A stretch of DNA of 64,000 bases from DATJGF01 sp035495315 (GCA_035495315.1 DATJGF010000170.1:3557-67556), one strand, 5' to 3'; shown: positions 51,539 to 60,489, numbered from the stretch's first letter. Notes: generated by a model from the letters alone, not told the origin. A program made the numbers and translations.

Positions 51539-53191
51539 ATGAGAACCACCCATCACGCTTGTAACCGCCAACCTCAGGAAACTCATCTTTACGATTGTAG
51601 CAGTCGACGTAAGGAGACTCTAATCCTTCCGCTTGTCTCCGGCTTCAATTTGATCAGAGTCTCCTTACGTCGTCTTCTACAATGGACGGCAACTCTGTCT
51701 TTCCTCTCGATCGTTGCGTTTGCCCAGCTGAATCCAGGCAACCCTCTGGCCACTCTCGAGAAGCTGAAGGATTTCCAGACCATGCGGACGTCTTCCTCCG
51801 ACTCCGATTGGAAGAATGGCAATGGCGACGCCCGCCCGATTGATCCAGGTGGCACGCTCACGCTCGCGACGCTCGAAGGTCCGGGTCAAATCGTCCACAT
51901 TTGGTTCACGATCGCGCACAATGCTCCGTTCTATTCGCGCCTGCTTACGCTACGCATGTATTGGGATGATGAAGAACATCCGAGCGTCGAATGCCCGGTC
52001 GGTGATTTCTTCGGCATCGGTCATGGCGTTGACAAGCCCTTCACTTCGCTGCCCATCCGGGTCAGTTCAGATGGTCGTGGCCGCAATTGTTATTGGCCGA
52101 TGCCTTTCCGGAAAAAAGCACGGCTCACGGTCACCAACGAAAGCGATAAACGCTGCGATGCGTTTTATTATTATATCGACTGGCAAAAGCATCCCTCGTT
52201 ACCGGACGACAGCGCTTACTTTCACGCAATGTACCGCCAGGAACATCCGTGCGTCATGGGACAGAATTACCTGATTGCAGATATCGAAGGCCGGGGCCAT
52301 TACGTCGGCACGATTCAAAGTGTCTATATGGTTTCGCCCGGCTGGTATGGCGAAGGTGACGATTTCTTTTTCATCGATGGCGAAAAAGAGCCCAGCCTGC
52401 GCGGCACCGGGACCGAAGATTATTTCTGCGACGGCTGGGGGTTCCGAGAACAAGCGGGTCCATTTTACGGTACGCCGTTGTGGGAAGGCTTTGGAACCGG
52501 CGACCGCGGCACTGCGTATCGTTTTCACATTCCCGATCCGGTTGTGTTCCGCAAGTCGCTGCGAGTCGAAATCGAGCACAAAGGCTCGCAAGTTTTTCCC
52601 GATGGAAAGTTCGACGGGTTTATCGAACGTGACGATTTAATGTCGAGTGTTGCAATGTGGTATCAGACGGAGCCGCATAAGCCCTGGGCCGCCCTGCCTT
52701 CGGGTCCACAGCGCCTGCCATTCACTGAGACCGTGTTACTCAAAGGCCACGATGCAGTCGCCAGTGCCAAACATTCAGATAGTCCGGTCGAGATCCAGGA
52801 GGTCGGCGGAGTTACCGACGGAAAGCAACTCTGGTTTAAACCGACCGATGCACAGGCCTGGGTGGAAGTCACCTTCAACGTCGATAAGGAACAGACGACG
52901 CAACTCTCGGCAAAAATGGTCCATTCTTGGGATTACGGTAACTACCGAGTAAAATTGGACGGCAAAGAGGTTGCCCAACTTAATCTGTATAATGCCGACA
53001 TCACCCCGACCTCACACAAACTTGGTGTCCACAAGCTCACCACCGGCACCCACACCGTGCGCTTCGAGTGCACCGGCAAGTCACCCAACTCCGGTGGTTT
53101 TTTCATGGGATTTGACGCCCTCTCAGCGCGACTGCCCGTGTACAGCCGCGCCGCCGAGGTTGACCTTCGGACCGTGCAAAAGAAGAATTAA
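51539..53191 (+). CDS. GH172 (DUF2961) glycoside hydrolase with rebuilt N-terminus
   Basis: A 550-residue frame; the conserved DUF2961 domain begins at about residue 75 (WKNGNGDARPIDPGGTLTLA, then IVHIWFTI, FFGIGHGVDKPFTSLP, GTGTEDYFCDGWGF). Members of GH172 act on D-arabinofuranosides and difructose anhydrides as hexameric double jelly rolls. A signal peptide (SLRRLLQWTATLSFLSIVAFAQ) lies at residues 42-63, far from the ATG at 51539. A 31-bp inverted repeat (51595-51682) covers codons 19-48, so the upstream half of the N-terminus looks like inserted repeat. A TTG at 51650 is a plausible alternative start giving a normal signal peptide. A C-terminal DUF-like sandwich follows residue 400. Confidence 0.85.
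   Translation: MRTTHHACNRQPQETHLYDCSSRRKETLILPLVSGFNLIRVSLRRLLQWTATLSFLSIVAFAQLNPGNPLATLEKLKDFQTMRTSSSDSDWKNGNGDARPIDPGGTLTLATLEGPGQIVHIWFTIAHNAPFYSRLLTLRMYWDDEEHPSVECPVGDFFGIGHGVDKPFTSLPIRVSSDGRGRNCYWPMPFRKKARLTVTNESDKRCDAFYYYIDWQKHPSLPDDSAYFHAMYRQEHPCVMGQNYLIADIEGRGHYVGTIQSVYMVSPGWYGEGDDFFFIDGEKEPSLRGTGTEDYFCDGWGFREQAGPFYGTPLWEGFGTGDRGTAYRFHIPDPVVFRKSLRVEIEHKGSQVFPDGKFDGFIERDDLMSSVAMWYQTEPHKPWAALPSGPQRLPFTETVLLKGHDAVASAKHSDSPVEIQEVGGVTDGKQLWFKPTDAQAWVEVTFNVDKEQTTQLSAKMVHSWDYGNYRVKLDGKEVAQLNLYNADITPTSHKLGVHKLTTGTHTVRFECTGKSPNSGGFFMGFDALSARLPVYSRAAEVDLRTVQKKN
51595..51682. repeat. 31-bp inverted repeat inside the GH172 N-terminal region
   Basis: The left arm (51595-51625, TTGTAGCAGTCGACGTAAGG onward) and the right arm (51652-51682) are reverse complements with three mismatches in 31, around a 26-base loop. 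The reading frame of the GH172 gene passes through the whole element. The shared core GACGTAAGGAGACTCT is identical in both arms. This is a different word set from the heptad elements and from the repeats at 20507 and 51366. Confidence 0.9.
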
Positions 53192-53281
53192 ATACAGCTG
53201 ACCGATCGGCAGAAACGATGCCGGCAGTTTTTGCGGCACGCCAACTCGTGAAACTGCCTCTTTGCGCATTCGTGCTGCTGT

Positions 53282-53309
53282 AACGTTTTAACGTTGCAAC
53301 ATTTCAACG
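53282..53309. repeat. Octamer-period degenerate repeat
   Basis: AACG/AACA recurs every eight bases (AACGTTTT, AACGTTGC, AACATTTC, AACG) in the 128-base gap between the convergent GH172 and TIM-barrel genes, ending ten bases from the latter's stop codon. The period of eight sets it apart from the heptad loci. Confidence 0.55.
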
Positions 53310-53319
53310 CGTCTTCCGC

Positions 53320-54222
53320 CTATACGGCAGAGTATTTCCGGCACAACTCTTTGATTTTTTCTAACAGTTTGGGCACGCCGATCATGGCATCCTCTTTACC
53401 TTCATATTCAGCCGACATATAGCCGTTGTAGCCGCTATTGGCGAACATCTGCCAAATGCGGTCCAAGTCCAGCGGCTGCTTCGGCTCGCCGTACATATCG
53501 CGAATGTGCGTGTGAGTCGCGTAGGGCAGACAAAGGGCAATTTGGTCGTACGGGTTCTCTGGAAAATTGCTGATGTCCAGGTTGCAGCCGGCATACGGCG
53601 AATCGACGCGGCGGAGTATCTCAATAATATTCGCGGCGCGCGTGGTCAGTCCCGAGTGACTTTCCAATCCGAGGATAATGCCTTTCTTTGCCGCATACTC
53701 GCAGGCCGGCTTCATCGTTTCCGCTACCCACGCTATTCCCTGCTCGGTAGTGGCGCCCGGAGGCAATTTATCACCAAAGACTCGCAAATGCGCGGCGCCA
53801 AGCAGCTCGGTCGCATCTACCCACTTGCGGACTGTTTCCAGAACCTCCGCTCGCTTCGCAGCGTCGGGCTGGCAAAGGTCGGCACCGATTGCCAGGCCGG
53901 ACAGCGGCATCCCTTGCCGGTAGGCGAATGTGCGAAGACTCGCCAGGTACGAAGGTTCGGTCGACTTCAACCAATAGGTCGTGATGTCCACGCCTAAGAC
54001 GCCCAACTGGGCGGCTTTGACGATGAAATCTTCCATCGTCATCTTCCCTTTTCCCAGGTACGACCCGTAGGAATAGGCGCAACAGCCAGGCAGGAGTCGC
54101 GCGCGCGCGGAGGTTGGCTTCTGTTCTTCAGCTTCCGTTGACTGGAGCTGCCAAACCAGCGATGCGGTGGAAGCCAACGTGGCAGTCTTTAGAAACTCTC
54201 GGCGAGCATAGCGGCGATTCAT
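53320..54222 (-). CDS. Tat-exported sugar phosphate isomerase/epimerase-like TIM barrel
   Basis: A 300-residue protein with a Tat signal (RREFLKTATLAS) at residue 7. The xylose-isomerase-like TIM barrel has GVLGVDITTYW, GIILGLESHSG, AGCNLDISNFPENPYDQI and AEYEGKED, giving the metal ligands Glu, Asp, His and Glu expected of this superfamily. It probably isomerises or epimerises a sugar or cyclitol in the periplasm. It sits among glycosidases, supporting a carbohydrate role. The exact substrate is unknown. Confidence 0.88.
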   Translation of the reverse strand: MNRRYARREFLKTATLASTASLVWQLQSTEAEEQKPTSARARLLPGCCAYSYGSYLGKGKMTMEDFIVKAAQLGVLGVDITTYWLKSTEPSYLASLRTFAYRQGMPLSGLAIGADLCQPDAAKRAEVLETVRKWVDATELLGAAHLRVFGDKLPPGATTEQGIAWVAETMKPACEYAAKKGIILGLESHSGLTTRAANIIEILRRVDSPYAGCNLDISNFPENPYDQIALCLPYATHTHIRDMYGEPKQPLDLDRIWQMFANSGYNGYMSAEYEGKEDAMIGVPKLLEKIKELCRKYSAV

Positions 54223-54352
54223 AGAACGGTGATGCGAGTTGATATCAATATGTGGCGGCGATTAGCAAAAGCTCTCACCCACTGAACACTGAAAGACTAT
54301 TCAGCATGGAGTCAAGCGATTTCATCGATTGCTTTGAAGTTGTCCGCTCCCC

Positions 54353-55729
54353 TTAATACAGCCGCACGGCTGCGTAGCTGATCGTCTGGCTGGCTCCTGC
54401 TCGTTGGCCCAACATGTCCACCGTGCGCGATGGCGGTGAACCGGCCCGAACCGTCGCGGTAAAGAAACTGGTAAACGGCCGCTGAAGCGGCACACGCACC
54501 GGAGGACCGACTGAACCGTCGTCCATGATCTCCACGACACGGTTCTCCGATACCTGCTTACCGGCAGGGTCAGCCCCCGAAGCGTAATAGACAACAAACA
54601 ATCGTTTCTCGGGCGTCACCTGAAACCGAGCTTCGGCGCCGACAATTCCCGGTTTGTCTTCGGTCGACACTTCCAGCTTTTGCCGCCGGACCACCTTGCC
54701 CCGTTGAACCACGGCGTAATTAAGTGTGTGGCTTTGTTTTGCCTCAGGAAAGAATTTCGAGCGCAAACGGTCATCGAGCGCGCGTTCCGACCAAACCAAA
54801 TGCACATCGCCATCGGGGGCCACGTAGAGGTCGCCGGGAGAAATCCACCCGCAAGTCTTGTCGCGGCTGGCAATCTCCACCCACTCGGCAAAAGGTTGCC
54901 GGGTGATATCGGGTGTCCAGGTGAAGAAGAGCCGCCGGAAATCGTAGTCCCATTCCCTGCCCGTCAGCTGGCGTTTGAACTGACGCCAGGCCTTGTAGGG
55001 CTCGACTACATCGCTCACTCCGCAGAAGTACACCGCGCGATCGCGGATTGCCACATTCGGGTAACAAACGCGAATAGGCTCGGGCTTGTCATATTCCGAA
55101 CCCCACGGCCACTTGAGCTGGCCTTGCGCCCTCCACTTGCCGGCCGGATCGCGATAGGTCCATTCCGCGTGCGTGTAGCCAATGTTCTGAAACAGAATCA
55201 ATTCTTTGCGTGGTCCATCGGCAGCAAAACTGCGGTAGGAATGTTCGGTGAATTGGGGAGTGTCCTGCCAAACAGGATTCAGAGGTATTGGTGCCACGCT
55301 AACACCGCCAATTTTGAAGTCCAGCACGTCCGGCCGTGCAGGACCTCCATTCGGTTCCGGACCTTTGCCCAACGTTGGGTTCACCGACAGGAACACGCGA
55401 CGATCTGGGAATACCGCCATCGGCGCTGGCTCACGTGTCCGTCCTTCGTCCACGCACACCCGCTGCCATCCATGCCCCCCTCGTTCATACAATATCCAGC
55501 GACAATTATTCAGCGGTTTGACATCCGGGACGGTCTCCAGGCCACTCGCAAAGAGGTGCTCGCCGGCGCGGACCAGACAAGTTGAGCCATGACACCACAT
55601 CGGCCCGGCTCCATTATCGGCATTTGAGTAGGTGTAGACGTCTTCTTCGACCTGAACCAGTGGGGCAAGCACAGCTCCCCTCATGATCAGTCCTGACACA
55701 ACCAGCCATGCTCCGATCAATCGCTTCAC
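54353..55729 (-). CDS. Secreted protein of unknown function, beta-propeller-like
   Basis: A 458-residue protein with a GTG start and signal peptide (LIGAWLVVSGLIMRGAVLA). The sequence has repeated Trp-rich strands with RxxxLV, GDLYVAPDGDVHLVWSER (an Asp-box-like sialidase/BNR pattern) and KRLFVVYYASG, consistent with a five- or six-bladed propeller. I cannot name a family. It may bind or cleave a carbohydrate, in line with its neighbours (TIM-barrel isomerase downstream, aldo/keto reductase upstream). The 130-base gap to the isomerase gene shows no strong signal. Confidence 0.75.
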   Translation of the reverse strand: MKRLIGAWLVVSGLIMRGAVLAPLVQVEEDVYTYSNADNGAGPMWCHGSTCLVRAGEHLFASGLETVPDVKPLNNCRWILYERGGHGWQRVCVDEGRTREPAPMAVFPDRRVFLSVNPTLGKGPEPNGGPARPDVLDFKIGGVSVAPIPLNPVWQDTPQFTEHSYRSFAADGPRKELILFQNIGYTHAEWTYRDPAGKWRAQGQLKWPWGSEYDKPEPIRVCYPNVAIRDRAVYFCGVSDVVEPYKAWRQFKRQLTGREWDYDFRRLFFTWTPDITRQPFAEWVEIASRDKTCGWISPGDLYVAPDGDVHLVWSERALDDRLRSKFFPEAKQSHTLNYAVVQRGKVVRRQKLEVSTEDKPGIVGAEARFQVTPEKRLFVVYYASGADPAGKQVSENRVVEIMDDGSVGPPVRVPLQRPFTSFFTATVRAGSPPSRTVDMLGQRAGASQTISYAAVRLY

Positions 55730-55776
55730 AGTATTTCGCTCCAGCGGCGCGGCGCCGAGTTTCCCTTTTCAAAGCC

Positions 55777-56742
55777 TCACGCCATGGCGGTCTCGAGTTC
55801 CTGCCGCTCGGCAAGCGTCATCGGGTTCATCGATCGGACGATTTCGATGTTTGCCTTCAGTTGTTCGATCGTTGCCACCCCGACTACCGCTATCGAGACA
55901 GGCAAACCAAGTGTATAGCGGAGCAATGAAGGCGCCTTAACCTGGTGCGCGGTCTGGTCGTGATAAGGGCGAAGGACCTGTTGCAGCGGGTTTCCCGTCA
56001 CCAGGCAACCGTTGCCACCCCCCATGACTTTCATCGCGATAATACCCATTCGCTTGCCGCAAGCCATCGGGAGCAGGTCCTCGCGGAACGGTTGTCGGCG
56101 CGCAACGGGGTTGAGCGTCGTCAAGAGCGTATCGAACTCATACCTTTCGATTGCCTGCTGAAGGCGCGCGGCACTTTCATGACCGGTGAGGCCAATGAAG
56201 CGAATTACTTTTTCATCCCGAAGTTTGTGTAGCGCCGCTATCACCCCGCGCGGCTTGCCCCAGGCATCCAAATCCTCCCCAGCGGAGACGCCGTGGATTT
56301 GGAGCAGATCTACCCGCTCCGTGCGCAGCCGTTTAAGGCTCTGCTCGATGCTCCGCATCGTTCCGTCGTAAGTTCGGTCATTAGTCTTGGTGGCCAGGAA
56401 CACTTCCTTGCGACGGCGCGCGAGAACCTGGCCATAATTGGTTTCCGATTGACCGTTGTTGTAGTCCGGAGACGTGTCGAAATAAGAAATGCCCAGGTCC
56501 AGTGCGGTTTCAGCAATTGCGACCGGATCGTGCGAATCGGAAGGCGGCAACTGCATGCCGATGACGCCTCCCAGCGCCAGCGAGCTTACTTCAACCCCGG
56601 TCTTGCCCAGCGAGCGTGGTCGCAGCTTTTGCCTTAGTCCGGTATCGCGGAAGGTTAGATCTGAGGCACCCACGCCGGCGACCTGGCTGCCCGCCGCGCA
56701 GGCCGCGGCGAGTTTGAGGAATTTACGTCTTCGCATTTTCAT
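55777..56742 (-). CDS. Tat-exported aldo/keto reductase
   Basis: A 321-residue aldo/keto reductase with a Tat-like signal (RRRKFLKLAAACAAG). Catalytic tetrad: Asp in YFDTSPDY with its Tyr, Lys in LATKTND, His in LLQIHG. NADP-binding segments end the barrel (IAVVGVATIEQLKANI). Tat export implies a periplasmic enzyme loaded with cofactor in the cytoplasm. It is 47 bases upstream of the unknown propeller gene on the same strand, so probably cotranscribed. Substrate is probably a sugar aldehyde or keto-sugar given neighbouring glycosidases. Confidence 0.9.
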   Translation of the reverse strand: MKMRRRKFLKLAAACAAGSQVAGVGASDLTFRDTGLRQKLRPRSLGKTGVEVSSLALGGVIGMQLPPSDSHDPVAIAETALDLGISYFDTSPDYNNGQSETNYGQVLARRRKEVFLATKTNDRTYDGTMRSIEQSLKRLRTERVDLLQIHGVSAGEDLDAWGKPRGVIAALHKLRDEKVIRFIGLTGHESAARLQQAIERYEFDTLLTTLNPVARRQPFREDLLPMACGKRMGIIAMKVMGGGNGCLVTGNPLQQVLRPYHDQTAHQVKAPSLLRYTLGLPVSIAVVGVATIEQLKANIEIVRSMNPMTLAERQELETAMA

Positions 56743-56927
56743 AGCGTTTGTCCCTCATGCTGATGACGCATCGCACCAGCAAATCCTGTGTGTAGAGTAG
56801 CTCTTACTGAGAGTCAACAGCAAGGCTGTGCATACTGTGCATAACTGGTATGCCGAGCCAGCATCTTCGTGTGTGCATCTGATCACTTCAACTGGCCGTG
56901 ATCGGATGAAACACCCGTGCCGTGGGG

Positions 56928-57356
56928 CTATTTGTCCATGTGCCTCAATTGCAGTCTCACGGCTTTTTCTAGTGATGGTTGCTTGGACTTCACATCATCC
57001 AGGCTGTAAAACATCGCCAGTCGCCTTCCATCCGCATAGTCACCTTCTAGAAATCCCGACTGATCATTGACCTTTGCGCCACGCCAGAAAACGAGACGGA
57101 TGCAGTCCTTTTTGAAGAGATTGAATACCACAAGGTACCTCTTGTATTCCCTGGGATCGGATGGTCTCATTTCGCCCGTGTAGAAGAATGTTGGTGCATT
57201 CCACTTAATCTCCTCCCCGATTTCCGGGTCGATCTTTAAAATCATCTTCCGCAAAGCGCCAAGCACTTCCGCTAATGGGTGCTTGAGGTTCTTCAGGTAA
57301 GCCTCCACTTGTTCGGGCTCCGAGGATTTTGTCGTTGTTGTCTGCTTCGCCGGCAT
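56928..57356 (-). CDS. DUF1801 domain protein
   Basis: From ATG 57356 the product has 142 residues (a longer frame to 57419 adds a poorly conserved start). The DUF1801/YdhG-like core is present: VEAYLKNLKHPLAEVLGALRKMI, EIKWNAPTFFY and YLVVFNLFKKDCIRLVFWRG. Such small alpha/beta proteins are cytosolic; one member, Bacillus FrmB-like YdhG, binds iron, but the role here is unknown. It stands apart from the flanking sugar-degradation genes by 110-185 bases. Confidence 0.85.
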   Translation of the reverse strand: MPAKQTTTTKSSEPEQVEAYLKNLKHPLAEVLGALRKMILKIDPEIGEEIKWNAPTFFYTGEMRPSDPREYKRYLVVFNLFKKDCIRLVFWRGAKVNDQSGFLEGDYADGRRLAMFYSLDDVKSKQPSLEKAVRLQLRHMDK

Positions 57357-57465
57357 ATGGAATTGGGTGACTTCTACGCCTATCTGCGATTTAGATCCAG
57401 TGCCTTTATAATCATACACTTGGCCTTCCCGCCGCCGCGCGCCCCTAACCTTCTATTTCTGACCC

Positions 57466-58425
57466 CTAACGACCGCCTGACTTTAACGAACTCTCAGCCT
57501 CGTCCAGGCCATCATGCCAGACCAGCGGCGCCAATGACAGTCCGCCGTGCTCCCAGCCAGCATGGCTGATGTACCACTTCCCGTCCGTGTCACGCACGAT
57601 CTCCGAGGCATGGGCAAAGATGGTTCCGACGTGGTTTGTGGAGTCCCATCGGGAAGGTTCGCTGCTCAGATACACATTGATGGTCCCACCATCGCAGGCA
57701 AACAGGTAGTAAGACTTTCCCCGGCGCACCACAAAAGGAGACTCTGTCGGCCCGCCAAACGTGCCACGCTGCGCGTGGGTAAACACGACCTGCCGATTAG
57801 CCCAATGTGTCAAGTCCTCGCTGGTGACCGCCGCGACGATGTGATTGCCGCCTGCGGGTGTGGACGTCGCGGTATAATACAAAATCCAACCCTTTCCTTC
57901 AGCCAGAACATTCGGATCGCGCGCGTCAAAGCCATCAATCAGCAAGGGATTGGCCGGACTGCGGTCCCAATGCCACAAGTCGCGTGAGGTCAGCAAATGA
58001 ATCTTGTATTGATGACCGTGGTTGTTCCCAGCGCAGACAAACATGTAGTAAAGACCGCTGTGCTCAATGACGTGCGGCGCCCAGAACAACCATTCACCAT
58101 ATTTCTCCCAATCCGCCGTGACGGCAAAAGGCTTTTTGTGCCAGGGGTTCTGGGTGAGAGTCTTGGCGGTGGCGTGAAGGAGGTTTTTACCCGGATCCCG
58201 AGCGAAATTGACCGGGAGAATGTGTGTGATCCCGAAGACATGCCAAGTCCCGTCAGGACCGCGAATGAAGGTATGATCGTTGATGCACCATAGGTCCTTC
58301 TCCCCAACTTGCGGATCGTAAATCTCTCTAAAATTGCCCGCCTCTACGAGAACCTTTTTCGTCCCCAGCACCAACGCTTCGCCGCCAAAGAGAAGGATGA
58401 AACCACACCATAAGGCAGGCCACAT
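57466..58425 (-). CDS. GH43-like five-bladed propeller glycosidase, secreted
   Basis: The open frame extends to 58716 but would overlap the haem gene; ATG 58425 gives a signal peptide (WPALWCGFILLFGGEALVLG) and 320 residues. The GH32/43/68-type triad is visible: Asp50 in WCINDHTFI, Asp170 in FDARDPNV, and Glu228 in GPTESPFVV. Length and spacing fit a GH43-like single propeller domain. Probable substrates are arabinan or xylan. It lies about 110 bases downstream of the haem c gene on the same strand and could be read through from it. Confidence 0.82.
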   Translation of the reverse strand: MWPALWCGFILLFGGEALVLGTKKVLVEAGNFREIYDPQVGEKDLWCINDHTFIRGPDGTWHVFGITHILPVNFARDPGKNLLHATAKTLTQNPWHKKPFAVTADWEKYGEWLFWAPHVIEHSGLYYMFVCAGNNHGHQYKIHLLTSRDLWHWDRSPANPLLIDGFDARDPNVLAEGKGWILYYTATSTPAGGNHIVAAVTSEDLTHWANRQVVFTHAQRGTFGGPTESPFVVRRGKSYYLFACDGGTINVYLSSEPSRWDSTNHVGTIFAHASEIVRDTDGKWYISHAGWEHGGLSLAPLVWHDGLDEAESSLKSGGR

Positions 58426-58537
58426 GATCTCAGTGTAAGGTCGACTCCTGCACGGGAAAAGCCCTAACCACTCTGGCATACGCCTCGTTTCCTGCGGGGT
58501 ATGGCTCAGCGTTTTAATGGTGCCCTGCGGGTTGCTC

Positions 58538-59842
58538 TCAATTTGTCGCGTGCCAATTGACTGGGAGATTGCGAAGGCTCGCAGTGAGAATTGCGTGAAT
58601 GCTCTCGCGTTCTGCTGGTTCCAAATAATCGTAGCGTGGCTCGGGCGCCGGGTCGGTGAGCACGTGCCATAAACGCTGAAGCACCCGCCGGCGCAAAATC
58701 GGCTGGAGGCGTTCAAAGCCGGTGGATTGGATCAAGTAGCTGCACCGCTTTTTGAGTAACCGATGGTGCAGGTCGAGCTGCTTTAAGGAACGAGCACTTG
58801 ACGAAGTTTTGCCCGCGGATTCGAACACGGGGGCAAAACCGCCCACTCCTTGAATCCCTCCTTCTGGCAACGGTGCTTCGTCCTTGCACAGCAGGGCATC
58901 CAGAACCTCCTGCGAGGCATTTGCAAACACGTGCCGCACGCTCTCGTAGGCCGGCTCCTCGGTCACTGTTTCCTTAAGCTCTCTTTGCAATCCTTTTTGG
59001 TAAGTAATCATGCGCAAACATTCCTGATTGGCTTTGGTCAGAATGTTCTGCACCGATACCTGGTGCTCAAAAATCAACAAGGCCGTAATGTCGCTCGAAG
59101 GAACAAGATAAGGGCTGGTATCAACGAGTTTATCAAGGCTCTTTAAATTCGCTTTCGCCGACAGCGCTTCTGGAGCAGGGTCGCGCTCAGCCGACAACAT
59201 GAGATTACCTCGGTGTCTTGGACCGGCTCGTAGTGCGGTAACGTACCAGCCGCCCCACCGCTTTTCGATCGGCGTCGTAGCATCAATGAGTTCAGAGCCG
59301 AGCGACAGCAGCGGCTGGCCAGACGTATCGGTAAACACCGAGCGAGCGAGTAGGCCGGGTATCTCGCGCACGAACGTGCCACCGTGGCAGCGCAAACAGT
59401 CGGTATCCCTTTGGAACGCGCTCCCTAACTTGTCGGAGTGCGGATCAAAACTGTAAAACACCGGCCCCAGCACCGGGTCAATGGCGGCAATCTCGACTAA
59501 ACCGCCCGGGCACCAGCCCAGGTAAATTTCGTCGGAGAAATACACGGCTCTCGGGCGAGCCGGGCTGATCCTATCCTTTTGAAAGCTCGTCTTCGAGAAC
59601 ACCAGCATCTGGCTGGCTTCCGGAATCCCGAGCGCCCTTAACAACATCCGCACCACTTGTCGCTCGTCGCCTTCCAATCGCAGGTCACCTGAAGCTAACC
59701 TCGCCTTGAGGGCGCTGATGGCATCCTGCGGCGTCGCCTTGGAATATGAAATCGGCGCCCGCTCGAATGGATCCTCGTCAGCCGTTGCTCGGGGACCGAG
59801 CAGACTCAGAAGAATCACTGCCAGCCAGGTTGTCTTGGTCAT
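58538..59842 (-). CDS. Secreted monohaem c protein of unknown function, coupled to NsrR-type regulator
   Basis: A 434-residue protein with a signal peptide (residues 5-21) and a single haem c site CLRCH at 149-153. The region before it (YFSDEIYLGWCPGG, FYSFDPH) and after it (RGGWYV-like strand GGWYVTALRAGPRHRGNLML) gives no match to a cytochrome class I know. The C-terminal half is helical (HRLLKKRCSYLIQS). Its ATG overlaps the stop of an NsrR-type repressor gene (ATGA), and an NsrR-like operator precedes that gene, which suggests a role in nitric oxide response or detoxification. That function is an inference; similar proteins may be annotated only as hypothetical. Confidence 0.82.
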   Translation of the reverse strand: MTKTTWLAVILLSLLGPRATADEDPFERAPISYSKATPQDAISALKARLASGDLRLEGDERQVVRMLLRALGIPEASQMLVFSKTSFQKDRISPARPRAVYFSDEIYLGWCPGGLVEIAAIDPVLGPVFYSFDPHSDKLGSAFQRDTDCLRCHGGTFVREIPGLLARSVFTDTSGQPLLSLGSELIDATTPIEKRWGGWYVTALRAGPRHRGNLMLSAERDPAPEALSAKANLKSLDKLVDTSPYLVPSSDITALLIFEHQVSVQNILTKANQECLRMITYQKGLQRELKETVTEEPAYESVRHVFANASQEVLDALLCKDEAPLPEGGIQGVGGFAPVFESAGKTSSSARSLKQLDLHHRLLKKRCSYLIQSTGFERLQPILRRRVLQRLWHVLTDPAPEPRYDYLEPAERESIHAILTASLRNLPVNWHATN

Positions 59843-60270
59843 ACATCCTGCAGCAGACGCTCCAATGTTGTTCGATTGCTGACCAGGTCGGCCAGCGTTC
59901 GCTCATCTAAAGAGCTGTAAAACGCGTCCAGCGCCTGGGCCAAAGCTCCTTTCAGGCGGCAAGCTGGTGTCAGCCGGCAACGATTCGTTTTCGCCGCGAA
60001 ACATTCAACCAGGGGACTGTCATTCTCAGTGAGGCGAACCAAATGACCCAAGCGCACGTTTCCAGGATCGCAGCCCAGCCACACACCGCCTCGTCGCCCG
60101 CGCCGTGCTTTCAGATGGCCGGTCTGCACCAGACGGTTGACTACTTTCGCGACATGGTTCTTCGAGAGGCCGTACCTGCTGGCTACCTCATCCACCGAAA
60201 ATGGCCTCGGGCCCTGAACTGCCGCAAACATCAACACACGCAAGGCATAATCGGAAAACCGGGTAAGCAT
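59839..60270 (-). CDS. nsrR: NsrR-type Rrf2 family repressor
   Basis: From ATG 60270 (another Met directly before it, 60273; a longer frame to 60306) the product has 143 residues. The start MLTRFSDYALRVLMF and the DNA-reading helix YGLSKNHVAKVVNRL fit NsrR. Three cysteines lie as Cys90-x7-Cys98-x5-Cys104, the spacing of the NO-sensitive cluster ligands in NsrR, with RRGRRGG in the wing. It would repress its own operon until nitric oxide destroys the Fe-S cluster. A 23-bp palindrome resembling the NsrR site lies 46 bases upstream. It overlaps the haem c gene. Confidence 0.88.
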   Translation of the reverse strand: MLTRFSDYALRVLMFAAVQGPRPFSVDEVASRYGLSKNHVAKVVNRLVQTGHLKARRGRRGGVWLGCDPGNVRLGHLVRLTENDSPLVECFAAKTNRCRLTPACRLKGALAQALDAFYSSLDERTLADLVSNRTTLERLLQDV

Positions 60271-60315
60271 CATACGCTGGAAAAAAGACGAGGACGCCGG
60301 AAACAAACCATGGCC

Positions 60316-60344
60316 GATAAGATGTAGATAAAATACATCTTATC
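60316..60344. promoter_or_regulatory. NsrR-like operator palindrome
   Basis: GATAAGATGTA (60316-60326) and TACATCTTATC (60334-60344) are perfect 11-bp inverted arms around GATAAAA. The core AAGATGTA-N7-TACATCTT matches the known 23-bp NsrR consensus of proteobacteria (AAGATGCATTT-A-AAATGCATCTT) at most arm positions. It lies between the divergent NsrR-type gene and the kinase gene, nearer the former. Confidence 0.75.
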
Positions 60345-60489
60345 AAGACAATTGTTCAACAAATGGGGGATGTGCCAGTGCGTGACAACGCGCTGGCGAA
60401 TTTAGGGGGCTTTTCGCTGTTGCGCTCGCTGGTGATCTGCGTGATTTTTGGCGCTTCATTCCCTTGTTTCATGGTAACTTGCGAGAGAT

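Noticed and set aside
54680..55585. 301-codon frame antisense to the unknown propeller gene
   Set aside because: The opposite strand has a signal peptide and propeller-like repeats, while this frame has neither.
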